Shown one piece after another: positions 33,160 to 42,644 of a stretch of DNA of 64,000 bases. This DNA comes from Streptomyces sp. NBC_01460 (lineage in GTDB: Bacteria > Actinomycetota > Actinomycetes > Streptomycetales > Streptomycetaceae). The translations under genes and the position numbers were made by a program. The stretch's first letter is position 1; the number at the start of each line of letters is the position of its first letter. Below the pieces are notes generated by a model. It worked only from the letters and a program-made list of their open reading frames with translations, was not told where the DNA came from and searched no databases. The DNA lies in assembly GCF_036227405.1 (NCBI RefSeq), contig NZ_CP109473.1:1364001-1428000 (forward strand), given 5' to 3'.

Positions 33160-33597
33160 ATGAAGAACACCGCGAAAATCGGGCTGACCGCCGCAGGCGT
33201 GATGATGTTCTCGGTGATGGGGATCAGCTCCGCGAGTGCGGGCACGGCCTACGGCTCCTGCTACACGACCGGGGCCAGCGGATCGGTGAACATCGCGAAC
33301 TGGCCCTACACGGGTTCCGTCACGGGCATTTCCCTGAAGGCGTACGACGAGAAGCCTGACGGACACCACGTCCGGGTCCGGCTCGCGACCGGGAACCCGG
33401 ACGGCGTTTCGTGGAGCTACTTCGGCTGGCACAGCAACACTGCCGGGTACGGGACCTACAAGGAGTGGAACACGTACATCACGTCGGTTCCCAATGGTCA
33501 CGTCGGCTCCATCCTGCTCCAGGCCGCGACCTTCGAGGGTGACACCCTGCTGAACTACTGCTCGTCGAAGAGGCTCGAGAACCCGGAAGGCCTCTGA
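33160..33597 (+). CDS. Small secreted protein of unknown function
   Basis: 145 residues. A signal peptide (MKNTAKIGLTAAGVMMFSVM, then GISSASA) has a good cleavage site at ASA-G. The mature protein of about 118 residues is small, aromatic and probably beta-rich, with two Cys (GSCYTT and LNYCSS) that could form a disulfide. No family recognised. GGGGAAGG precedes the ATG. Confidence 0.75.
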   Translation: MKNTAKIGLTAAGVMMFSVMGISSASAGTAYGSCYTTGASGSVNIANWPYTGSVTGISLKAYDEKPDGHHVRVRLATGNPDGVSWSYFGWHSNTAGYGTYKEWNTYITSVPNGHVGSILLQAATFEGDTLLNYCSSKRLENPEGL

Positions 33598-33603
33598 TCC
33601 ACC

Positions 33604-33650
33604 GGCGGTGTGGCCGGATCGACGTGACGACGTGATCCGACCACGCCGCC
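33604..33650. terminator. Hairpin between convergent secreted-protein and GH6 genes
   Basis: GGCGGTGTGGCCGGATC (33604-33620) pairs with GATCCGACCACGCCGCC (33634-33650) with one wobble and one mismatch; ACGT...ACGT adds an inner pair. It begins 6 bases after the secreted-protein stop. The rest of this 246-base gap (33651-33843) shows nothing else. Confidence 0.6.
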
Positions 33651-33843
33651 ACGTCGCGCCACCCGTGCCACCCGCGCCGCCGATCTCGGCAGAGGTCGAT
33701 GAGGACCGTCCTCCGGACGCGCTCAGCAGTCCGTTTCCGCAACTCGTCGAACGCGCCCCCTCAGGAGCCGAGGAGACAGCCCGGCCGGACGCCCCTTCCC
33801 GGAGTCGCGGACCGGGCCGTGGCCGGCACCGCACTCCTGACAC

Positions 33844-35025
33844 TCAGCCCGTGGCCAGCTCGTAGGCGTACTCCGGGGTGAAGCTGCCCGCAGAGCCCTT
33901 GCAGCCGTCCGACTCCCCCGGCAGCTTCACCCAGAGGTACGCGTCGATCCCGGCCAGACCGGTGTCCGTCGTCGGGGCCCTGCCGAGGGCGCGGCCCGAG
34001 GGGTCGCACCAGTCCCCCGCCGCAGGCGCGCCGTTGCCGTTGCGGCTGGTGTCGATGACGGCGCCCAGGCCGGGCGGACCGCCGAGGGCGGCGAGCACCC
34101 GGCGGGCGTACGCGGCCTCGTCGGCCGTGCTGTGGAAGTTGGACACGTTGGTGAAGATGCCGTCGCCGGAGGTCGCGGCCCCCGCCGCCCGGAGCGCCGC
34201 GGCCTGCTTCGCCGCGCCGTGCCAGCCGGAGTGCCCACCGTCGAAGTAGACCCTGGCCCGCGGGTTCGCCGCGTGCAGGGTGCGGCCCGCGCGGGCCAGG
34301 GACGCGAAGCGGTCGGCCCGCTGCCCGGCGGTGAGACAGTCCGACAGGGCGACCGCGTCCGGTTCGAGGACCACGATGACCGGTCCGCCGCCGAGGCCCG
34401 CGGCGAATTCCTCCATCCACGCGTCGTAGGCGTCCAGGCCGGGCGCCCCTCCCTCGGAGGCCCCGCCGCAGTCCCGGTCGGGTATGGCGTACGGCACGAG
34501 TACGGGCGTCCGCCCGGCGGCCGCGGCGGCGGCCGTCACGCCCCGGACCTGGCCGGTCACGGCCCCCGGGTTGTAGGCGGGGAACCAGACCGCGGCGGGC
34601 TGCGCCGCGATCCTGGACTCGATCATCGGGCGGCGCGGGTCGTCCCGGTGGGAGTCGACCCACTCCAGGACCTGGGACCGCGGGTGCCGGTAGAGCTCCG
34701 GGTGCGGCGCGGCGCGCTGCGCGGGCCGCCCGGTCGACGTGGCCGGAGCGGGGCTCCTGCGCACCGTCCGGGAGGGCTCCGGAGTCGGCGAGGGCGTCAC
34801 GGACGCCGAGGGGGACACGGAGGGGACGGGCACGGCGGGCAGCGGTTCCAGGACCGGGGACACGCTCGTGTCCGGGCGGGCGGTCGTGCGCCCGCCGTCG
34901 TCGGCGGCGGTCATCACGCCCGTCGCCGCACCGGCGGCCACGACGGCCGACGCCAGCGCGGCCATGGTGTGGCGTCGTGCGGCGCGTCTCCGGCGCCTGA
35001 CCTCGGTCCTGCCTCGTTCGCTCAC
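33844..35025 (-). CDS. Secreted or anchored GH6 glycoside hydrolase
   Basis: About 393 residues. A basic N-terminus and hydrophobic stretch (MAALASAVVAAGAATGVM) act as signal or anchor. A Pro/Ser/Thr-rich segment of about 80 residues leads to a GH6 catalytic domain. Family motifs are clear: VPYAIPDRDCGG, VVLEPDAVAL (catalytic-region Asp), VIDTSRNGNGAP, DWCDPSGRALG and LWVKLPGESDG. It should act on beta-1,4-glucan as an endoglucanase or cellobiohydrolase. Unlike most Streptomyces GH6 enzymes it has no carbohydrate-binding module. The GTG at 35025 (SERGRTEVRRRRR) is preceded by GAGGGG. Confidence 0.88.
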   Translation of the reverse strand: MSERGRTEVRRRRRAARRHTMAALASAVVAAGAATGVMTAADDGGRTTARPDTSVSPVLEPLPAVPVPSVSPSASVTPSPTPEPSRTVRRSPAPATSTGRPAQRAAPHPELYRHPRSQVLEWVDSHRDDPRRPMIESRIAAQPAAVWFPAYNPGAVTGQVRGVTAAAAAAGRTPVLVPYAIPDRDCGGASEGGAPGLDAYDAWMEEFAAGLGGGPVIVVLEPDAVALSDCLTAGQRADRFASLARAGRTLHAANPRARVYFDGGHSGWHGAAKQAAALRAAGAATSGDGIFTNVSNFHSTADEAAYARRVLAALGGPPGLGAVIDTSRNGNGAPAAGDWCDPSGRALGRAPTTDTGLAGIDAYLWVKLPGESDGCKGSAGSFTPEYAYELATG

Positions 35026-35129
35026 GCCCGGCACCCCTCGCCCCCTCCCGGCGCCCGGTGTTCGTCCGTTCCGATGAACTCTCCGGCCCGTCGGCGCCGT
35101 GGCGAGCCTATGGCTGGGACTCTGCCCGC

Positions 35130-35840
35130 ATGGACCGGATCGAGCAGTTCGCACTCCCGGCCGGCGGCGCCGGCACGGTGACCGATGTCGGCGCGGTGAT
35201 CGAGCGGATGCGTGCCTTCCGCTCCGACTGGCCGCCCGGGGACGGCGTGGCCGTCTTCAACCAGGTCTATCTGACGGTCACGGAGGCCCTGGGCCGGCAC
35301 ATCACGGACGGCGCGTTCCCGGAGCGGGAGGCCGTGTCCGCACTGGACGTGCGGTTCGCGGAGCACTATCTGACGGCGGTCGACACGGCCGTCTCGGGCG
35401 GTTCCCCGCCCGCCTGCTGGCGTCCCCTCTTCCAGTACCGTCGCCACCCCGGTGTACGCCCGCTGCAGTTCGCGCTGGCCGGTATCAACGCGCACATCGG
35501 GCACGATCTCGCCCTGGCCGTGGTGGACACCTGCCGTACGCTCGACTGCGCTCCGGCGGACCTGGAGGAGGACTTCGACCGGGTGGGTGATCTCCTCGTC
35601 CTGCTGGAGGAGCAGATCCGCGAAGAGCTGATGCCGGGCCCCGATCTGCTGGAGGTCGCCGATCCGCTCACCCATCTCGCCGGGGCCTGGAGCCTGGAGA
35701 GGGCCCGCGAGGCGTCGTGGTCGGCGGCCAGGATGCTGTGGCGGCTGCGCGGGGTGCCGGCGCTGGCCGAGGAGTTCCGGGCGCGGATGGACGCCGGGAC
35801 CGGCCTGGTGGGGCGCTTCCTGCTCACGCCGTGCCGCTGA
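35130..35840 (+). CDS. DUF5995 family protein
   Basis: About 236 residues, matching the DUF5995 family common in Streptomyces. It is helical, with conserved FNQVYLTVTEALGRHI, YRRHPGVRPLQFALAGINAHIGHDL and WSAARMLWRLRG. The His residues in the second motif suggest a metal or catalytic site, but function is unknown. It starts 104 bases from the divergent GH6 gene. Confidence 0.8.
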   Translation: MDRIEQFALPAGGAGTVTDVGAVIERMRAFRSDWPPGDGVAVFNQVYLTVTEALGRHITDGAFPEREAVSALDVRFAEHYLTAVDTAVSGGSPPACWRPLFQYRRHPGVRPLQFALAGINAHIGHDLALAVVDTCRTLDCAPADLEEDFDRVGDLLVLLEEQIREELMPGPDLLEVADPLTHLAGAWSLERAREASWSAARMLWRLRGVPALAEEFRARMDAGTGLVGRFLLTPCR

Positions 35841-35882
35841 AACGCTTCGCCCGGCACCCGGCCGCGCCCCTTCGCGGTCCTC

Positions 35883-37574
35883 TCAGCCCTCCGGGAGCTC
35901 GACCGGCGCGATCGCGTCGAAGACGTCCCCGGGGCCGGGGTTCGTGGGGTCGGTGGAGCCGCCGAACTGCGCCATGACACCCCACACGGCGTTCAGCGCG
36001 GTCTGCACCGCGCCCTCGGCCCAGCCCGCCGTCCAGGAGATGTCGTCGCCCGCGAGGAACAGGCCCCTCTTGTCGGCCGGCAGCCGCTCCTGCATGAAGT
36101 GGGTGAACAGGCGCCGCTGGTAGCGGTAGTGGCCCGGCAGGTTGGCCTTGAACGCGCCCATGAAGTACGGCTCGTTCTCCCAGGAGACGGTGACCGGGTT
36201 GCCGATGATGTGCTTGCGGATGTCGACGCCCGGATAGATCTCCCCGAGGGACTTGAGCATGACGTCCATGCGCTCGTTCGGGGAGAGGGGCAGCCACTTC
36301 AGGCTGTCGTCGCACCAGGTGTAGGAGAGGCAGATGACGGCCGGCTTGTCGGGCCCGTCGTCCAGGAGGTACGTCCCCCGGGTCATCCGGTCGGTGAGTG
36401 TCATGGACATCGTGTCGCGGCCCGTCGCCGCGTCCTTGTCGAGCCAGAACGGCCGGTCGACGGGGACGAACAGCTTGGACGACTCCATGTAGTGGGTGCG
36501 CTCCATCGCCGTCCAGTGGTCGATCGGGAAGAGCGCGTCGTCACAGGCGATCTTGGAGAGCAGGAGCCAGGACTGGCCGGTGAAGACCGCTGCCCGGTAG
36601 GTGCGGATGTCGCCGGTGGCGTCGGTGACGGTGATGCGGTTCCCGGCGGTGCGGTCGAGACGGGTCACCGCGGTGCGCGGCTCCCCGTCGTGCAGGGAGG
36701 CCAGGGACGTGCCGAGCGGCCAGTGGGTGATCTTCTGCGGTTCGCGGTCCCACAGGCGCAGCGGCAGCTGCTGGCTGCCGCCGACGATCCCCCGGTGGTG
36801 GTCGTCGGCCTCGGTGTAGACGACGCGGAGGATCTCCAGGATCGAGTTGGGGAAGTCGGTGTCCCAGCCCCCGGTGCCGAAGCCGACCTGCCCGAAGATC
36901 TCTCGGTGGCGGAAGGAGGCGAAGGCGTCGGAGCCGCAGAGGAAGCCGTAGAAGGTCTGGTCGTCGAGCTTCTCGACGAGCTTCGCCCAGATCTCGCGGA
37001 TGCGCGGTACGTCGCGTTCGCGCATCGCCCGGTTCATGTCGGAGAAGTCGGCGCCCTCCTCCAGGCAGGAGTTCCAGGCGTCCATCACCTCGCGGTACAC
37101 CTGCGGCAGGTCGTCGATGGTCCGCGCGTAGTGCGACTCGCCCTTGAGGTCGACGACGGTCGACGGGGTGGCCGGGGAGAGCGGGTTGGGGAACGCCTTG
37201 GTCTCCAGGCCCACCAGGTCGATGTAGTGCTGGAGCGCCGTGGACGACGGCGGGAAGCGCATGGCGCCCATCTCGGCGGTCAGCGACGGGTCGCACCCGT
37301 CGAAGCCCACGGTGCGCAGCCGTCCGCCGATCCGGTCCGCCTCGTACACGACGGGCTTCAGGCCCATCTTCATCAGCTCGTACGCGGTGATGATGCCGGA
37401 GAGCCCTCCGCCGATGACGGCGACCTCGGTGCCGTGCTCGGTGGCCGGTACCTGCCCGATGCCGGCCGGGTGGCCCAGGAAGTCGTCGTACGCGTAGGGG
37501 AAGTCCGGCCCGAACATGGTGATCGGCGGCTGCGCGTCGGTGTGCTGGACGGCGTTGGGCACCGTGGACGTCAT
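35883..37574 (-). CDS. Flavin amine-oxidase family enzyme, probable amino-acid (lysine) 2-monooxygenase
   Basis: 563 residues. FAD-binding GGGLSGIITAYELMKMG and YEADRIGGRLRT stand near residues 55-90, MGAMRFPPSS follows, and the flavin-closing DDISWTAGWAEGAVQTALNAVW is near the end. This plan and length match the lysine 2-monooxygenase / tryptophan 2-monooxygenase branch, which converts an amino acid to its amide with loss of CO2. The nitrilase-type gene just upstream in the same direction would hydrolyse such an amide, which favours a DavB-like role (lysine to 5-aminovaleramide). Phenylalanine or tryptophan substrates are alternatives. AAGGAG precedes the ATG. Confidence 0.72.
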   Translation of the reverse strand: MTSTVPNAVQHTDAQPPITMFGPDFPYAYDDFLGHPAGIGQVPATEHGTEVAVIGGGLSGIITAYELMKMGLKPVVYEADRIGGRLRTVGFDGCDPSLTAEMGAMRFPPSSTALQHYIDLVGLETKAFPNPLSPATPSTVVDLKGESHYARTIDDLPQVYREVMDAWNSCLEEGADFSDMNRAMRERDVPRIREIWAKLVEKLDDQTFYGFLCGSDAFASFRHREIFGQVGFGTGGWDTDFPNSILEILRVVYTEADDHHRGIVGGSQQLPLRLWDREPQKITHWPLGTSLASLHDGEPRTAVTRLDRTAGNRITVTDATGDIRTYRAAVFTGQSWLLLSKIACDDALFPIDHWTAMERTHYMESSKLFVPVDRPFWLDKDAATGRDTMSMTLTDRMTRGTYLLDDGPDKPAVICLSYTWCDDSLKWLPLSPNERMDVMLKSLGEIYPGVDIRKHIIGNPVTVSWENEPYFMGAFKANLPGHYRYQRRLFTHFMQERLPADKRGLFLAGDDISWTAGWAEGAVQTALNAVWGVMAQFGGSTDPTNPGPGDVFDAIAPVELPEG

Positions 37575-37623
37575 GGGGCTGGGACTCCTTGCGGGGAAGC
37601 GTGGGACAGGGGGCGGGTGGTGC

Positions 37624-38421
37624 TCAGACCAGGGAGCCGTACAGCCCCGGGACGCGGTCCGCGAGATAGGGGTTGGCCGCGCGCGACGCGGCGAGCAGAC
37701 CGGGGTCGACCTCGCCGACGAGCAGCTCCTCGCCGCGGCCGGCGCGGGCGCGGGCCGTGCCGTCGGGGCCGGCCAGGCAGCTCAGCCCGGTGAAGTCGAA
37801 CTCGCCCTCCTTGCCCGCCCTGTTGACGTACGCGATGTACAGCTGGCTCTCGAAGGCGCGGACGGGCACGACGGCTTCGGCGACGAAGGGGAACGGGTGC
37901 ATCAGCGCGGTCGGGACCAGCAGGAGCTCGGTCCCGGCCAGTGCGTGCGCGCGGACGTTCTCCGGGAACTCGACGTCGTAGCAGATGAGCAGCCCCACCC
38001 GTACGCCGTCCAGCTCGGCCTGCACCACGGGCTGGTCGCCGGGGGTGAACCACTGCTCCTCGAAGCTGCCGAAGAGATGGGTCTTGCGGTAGTTGGCGAG
38101 CGCCGTGCCGTCGGGGCCGATCAGCTGCGCGGCGTTGAAGACGGCGTCGCCGGCGCGCTCCGGGTAGCCGTAGTGGACGGCGAGGCCGTGGCGCCGGGCG
38201 ATCTCGGCGACGGCGTGCGCGGCGGGCCCGTCCGCGGGTTCGGCGAGCGCGGGGACGGCGTCGCCGATGGCGTAGCCGGTGAGGAACAGCTCCGGGCAGA
38301 CCAGCAGCCGGGCCCCGGCGGCGGCGGCCCGGGTGGCGGCCTCGTCGAGCGTGGCGAGGTTGGCGTCCACGGAACCGGTCCGTCCGGAGCTCTGGAGCAG
38401 GGCGGTGCGCAACGGCGGCAT
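37624..38421 (-). CDS. Carbon-nitrogen hydrolase (nitrilase superfamily), probable amidase
   Basis: About 265 residues. The Glu-Lys-Cys triad is visible in CPELFLTGY, NYRKTHLFG and LICYDVEFPE. It has the length of DavA-type 5-aminovaleramidases. It lies 49 bases upstream of the monooxygenase gene in the same direction, so an operon turning lysine into 5-aminovalerate is likely (inference). The ATG at 38421 has GAGG at the right distance. Three GTTGCGC repeats stand upstream. Confidence 0.78.
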   Translation of the reverse strand: MPPLRTALLQSSGRTGSVDANLATLDEAATRAAAAGARLLVCPELFLTGYAIGDAVPALAEPADGPAAHAVAEIARRHGLAVHYGYPERAGDAVFNAAQLIGPDGTALANYRKTHLFGSFEEQWFTPGDQPVVQAELDGVRVGLLICYDVEFPENVRAHALAGTELLLVPTALMHPFPFVAEAVVPVRAFESQLYIAYVNRAGKEGEFDFTGLSCLAGPDGTARARAGRGEELLVGEVDPGLLAASRAANPYLADRVPGLYGSLV

Positions 38422-38502
38422 GGGTGACCTCGGGCGGGACGGACGGGGTGGGGAGACGTATCGACGGTACGGTGCGGGGATCACGGCCGACAAGACGCGG
38501 AT

Positions 38503-38562
38503 GTTGCGCGTACACCGTCGATCCGTTGCGCGGGGAGTGGCCGGTACGGCGATTCGTTGCGC
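38503..38562 (-). promoter_or_regulatory. Three GTTGCGC repeats, candidate Lrp/AsnC sites
   Basis: GTTGCGC occurs at 38503-38509, 38525-38531 and 38556-38562, spaced 22 and 31 bases, close to two and three helical turns. They fill the 230-base gap between the Lrp-type gene and the amidase gene. Phased repeats of this kind suit wrapping on an Lrp-family octamer. Confidence 0.55.
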
Positions 38563-38651
38563 AGGACGTCGTCGCAGGTCAGGCGAGTGATATCGGTCTC
38601 TCCGGGGCGCGTCCGCCGGGCGGCGCCGCCCGGCTCCGGCGGCGCCGCAGG

Positions 38652-39107
38652 TCAGGCCGGCGGGCCCGAGGAGTACCGGCGCAGCAGCGGGGAGAGCACG
38701 AGGACCGACTTGGTCCGCTCGACGTACGGCTCGCCGGCGATCCGTTCCAGCACCTGCTCGAAGTGGCGCATGTCGGCCGCGAAGACCTGCACGATCGCGT
38801 CGGCGTCGCCCGTCACCGTGGAGGCGGACGCGATCTCCGGATAGGAGGCGAGGCCCCGCTTGATCGCCTCGGGGGCGGTGTTGCGGCTGCAGTAGATCTC
38901 GATGAAACCCTCGGTCTCCCAGCCGAGCGCCGCCGGGTCGACCCGCACGGTGAAGCCCGTGATGGCGCCTTCGGCGCGCAGCCGGTCCACGCGGCGCTTC
39001 ACGGCGGGGGCGGAGAGGCCGATGAGTGCGCCGATGTCCGCGTAGGAGCGGCGGGCGTCTTCGGCGAGGGCGTGGACGATGCGTTCGTCGAGGTCGTTCA
39101 GGCGCAC
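38652..39107 (-). CDS. Lrp/AsnC-family transcriptional regulator
   Basis: About 151 residues. The HTH (DERIVHALAEDARRSYADIGAL then SAPAVKRRVDRLRAEG) and the C-terminal RAM ligand domain (GFIEIYCSRNTAPEAIKRG, TGDADAIVQVFAADMRHFEQVL) are standard. It probably senses an amino acid and controls the adjacent amidase/monooxygenase and aldehyde dehydrogenase genes. The GTG at 39107 gives the family N-terminus RLNDLDERI but lacks a strong ribosome site; an ATG at 39176 would add 23 unlikely residues. Confidence 0.88.
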   Translation of the reverse strand: MRLNDLDERIVHALAEDARRSYADIGALIGLSAPAVKRRVDRLRAEGAITGFTVRVDPAALGWETEGFIEIYCSRNTAPEAIKRGLASYPEIASASTVTGDADAIVQVFAADMRHFEQVLERIAGEPYVERTKSVLVLSPLLRRYSSGPPA

Positions 39108-39218
39108 GTCGGGTGGGTCACTTCTCTGCGGCGGAGGGGTTCGGGGGCGGCACGGGCCGCCCCCGAAGTAGACCACGGGCGCGCCACGAGGGGCGCGCCC
39201 GCCGCAGGGAGAGGCCGG

Positions 39219-40679
39219 TCAGAAGGGGAACTGCGAGCGGCCGTGCTGGACCGAGATCCACTTCTGGGTGGTGAAGGCCTCGAGCATCGACTCGCCGTTC
39301 AGCCGCCCGAGTCCGGAGTTCTTCTCGCCGCCGAAGGGGACGATGGGCTCGTCGTGGACGGTGCCGTCGTTGATGTGGATCATGCCGGTGCGGATCCGCT
39401 GCCCCACCCGCACGCCGCGCTCGATGTTGCCGGTGTGGACCGCGCCGCTCAGCCCGTACGGGGTGTCGTTGGCGATGCGGACGGCCTCGTCCTCGCCGTC
39501 GAAGGGGACGAGCAGGGCCACCGGGCCGAATATCTCCTGCTGGAGGACCGGGGAGTCGGCGGCGAGGCCGGTCAGTACGGACGGGCTCACCAGGTTGCCG
39601 TCGGCCCGGCCGTGCAGCAGGGCCGTGGCGCCCGCCTCCACGGTCTCGTCGACGAGCTTGGACACCGCGTCGGCCTGTGAGGAGCTGATCAGCGGGCCGA
39701 TGTGCGTCGCGGGGTCCGCCGGGTCGCCGACGCGCAGGGAGGCGACCTTGGCGACGAACTTCTCGGTGAACTCCTGCTCCACCGAGCGGTCCACCAGGAT
39801 GCGGTTCGCGGCCATGCAGACCTGGCCCTGGTGGACGTAACGGCTGAAGACGGCCGCGTCGACCGCGTAGTCGACATCGGCGTCGTCCAGGACGATCAGC
39901 GCGCTGTTGCCGCCCAGTTCGAGCACCGCGCGCTTGAGGTGGGCCGCGCAGACCCGCGCGACGTGGCGGCCGATCGCGTCCGAGCCGGTGAAGGAGATGA
40001 CCTGCGGGACGGGGTGCTCCAGCAGGCTGTCGCCGATCTCGGCGATGTCGGTGACCACGACGTTCAGCAGCCCGGCGGGCAGCCCCGCCTCCTCGAACAG
40101 CTTGGCGATCAGGGTGCCGCCGCAGATGGGGGTGGACTGGTGCGGCTTGAGGACCACGGCGTTGCCGAGGGCCAGCGCGGGCGCGACCGACTTGAGCGAC
40201 AGCAGGAAGGGGAAGTTGAAGGGGCTGATGACGCCCACGACGCCGACGGGCAGGCGGTAGACGCGGTTCTCCTTGCCCTCCGTGGGCGAGGGCAGGATCT
40301 GCCCGGTGGAGCGCAGGGTGAGCTGGATGGCCTCGCGCAGGAACTCCTTGGCCAGGTGCAGCTCGAAGCCCGCCTTCAGGCGGGTCCCGCCGAGCTCCGC
40401 GACGATCGCCTCACCGATCTCGGCCTCGCGCTCCTCGACCACGCGCAGCGCCTTCTCCAGCACCGTCCGCCGGGCGTACGGGTTCGTGTCCGCCCATCCC
40501 TGCTGGGCCCGCTCGGCGGCGCGGTAGGCCTGGTCGACCTCGTCCGCCGTCGCCACGGTGATCGAGGCGAGCTTCTCCCCGCTGTACGGGTTGAAGTCGA
40601 TGATGTCCCAGGACCCCTTCCCCGGCCTCCACTCACCGTCGATGTACTGCTGGGCCAGGTCGGTGAAGAAGGAAGACAT
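39219..40679 (-). CDS. NAD(P)-dependent aldehyde dehydrogenase
   Basis: 486 residues. The catalytic Glu in VLELGGNSALIVLDDAD and Cys in HQGQVCMAANRI are present, as are the Rossmann signature VISPFNFPFLLSLKSVAPAL and the C-terminal EIFGPVALLVPFDGEDE. By its motifs it is nearest the aromatic/vanillin-benzaldehyde dehydrogenase group. Grouping with the Lrp, amidase and monooxygenase genes could instead place it in amino-acid degradation, for example on a semialdehyde. It is first in the leftward series and has an inverted repeat upstream. Confidence 0.88.
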   Translation of the reverse strand: MSSFFTDLAQQYIDGEWRPGKGSWDIIDFNPYSGEKLASITVATADEVDQAYRAAERAQQGWADTNPYARRTVLEKALRVVEEREAEIGEAIVAELGGTRLKAGFELHLAKEFLREAIQLTLRSTGQILPSPTEGKENRVYRLPVGVVGVISPFNFPFLLSLKSVAPALALGNAVVLKPHQSTPICGGTLIAKLFEEAGLPAGLLNVVVTDIAEIGDSLLEHPVPQVISFTGSDAIGRHVARVCAAHLKRAVLELGGNSALIVLDDADVDYAVDAAVFSRYVHQGQVCMAANRILVDRSVEQEFTEKFVAKVASLRVGDPADPATHIGPLISSSQADAVSKLVDETVEAGATALLHGRADGNLVSPSVLTGLAADSPVLQQEIFGPVALLVPFDGEDEAVRIANDTPYGLSGAVHTGNIERGVRVGQRIRTGMIHINDGTVHDEPIVPFGGEKNSGLGRLNGESMLEAFTTQKWISVQHGRSQFPF

Positions 40680-40731
40680 GAGATCCCTTACCGCAGAGGG
40701 GCGGGCAGCTGATTGCGGCTCATATTACTTA

Positions 40732-40752
40732 CCCTTCAACCACGTTGAAGGG
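40732..40752 (-). promoter_or_regulatory. Inverted repeat upstream of aldehyde dehydrogenase
   Basis: CCCTTCAAC (40732-40740) and GTTGAAGGG (40744-40752) are perfect 9-bp arms with a 3-base centre. On the minus strand TAATAT (40727-40722) resembles a -10, so the repeat covers the -35 position. A regulator binding here would act on the dehydrogenase gene. Confidence 0.55.
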
Positions 40753-40814
40753 GTGACGGGAGTGCTCACAGGTGGGAGCGGGGTGCCGCTCCGGGCGTCC
40801 GGCGGGCACACATG

Positions 40815-40855
40815 CAGGTGCCCCTCCCGGCGTGAACTCCCGGAAGGGGCACCTG
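40815..40855 (-). terminator. guaB1 terminator
   Basis: CAGGTGCCCCT-c-CCGG (40815-40830) pairs with CCGG-a-AGGGGCACCTG (40840-40855), an 11-bp outer and 4-bp inner stem around a 9-base loop. It begins 28 bases past the guaB1 stop. Confidence 0.75.
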
Positions 40856-40883
40856 TGACGAGGCCGCACCGGCCTCCGTGGCA

Positions 40884-42542
<1,659 letters not shown>

Positions 42543-42644
42543 TCAGGTAGCTTCAAACCCGCAGGTCTCGGCGGCAGGCACCACGCCGTCCACGAGCCCC
42601 GAACACCTGTCGCGCGTCTGGCCGGAGAGGATGGGGATCCGCCT

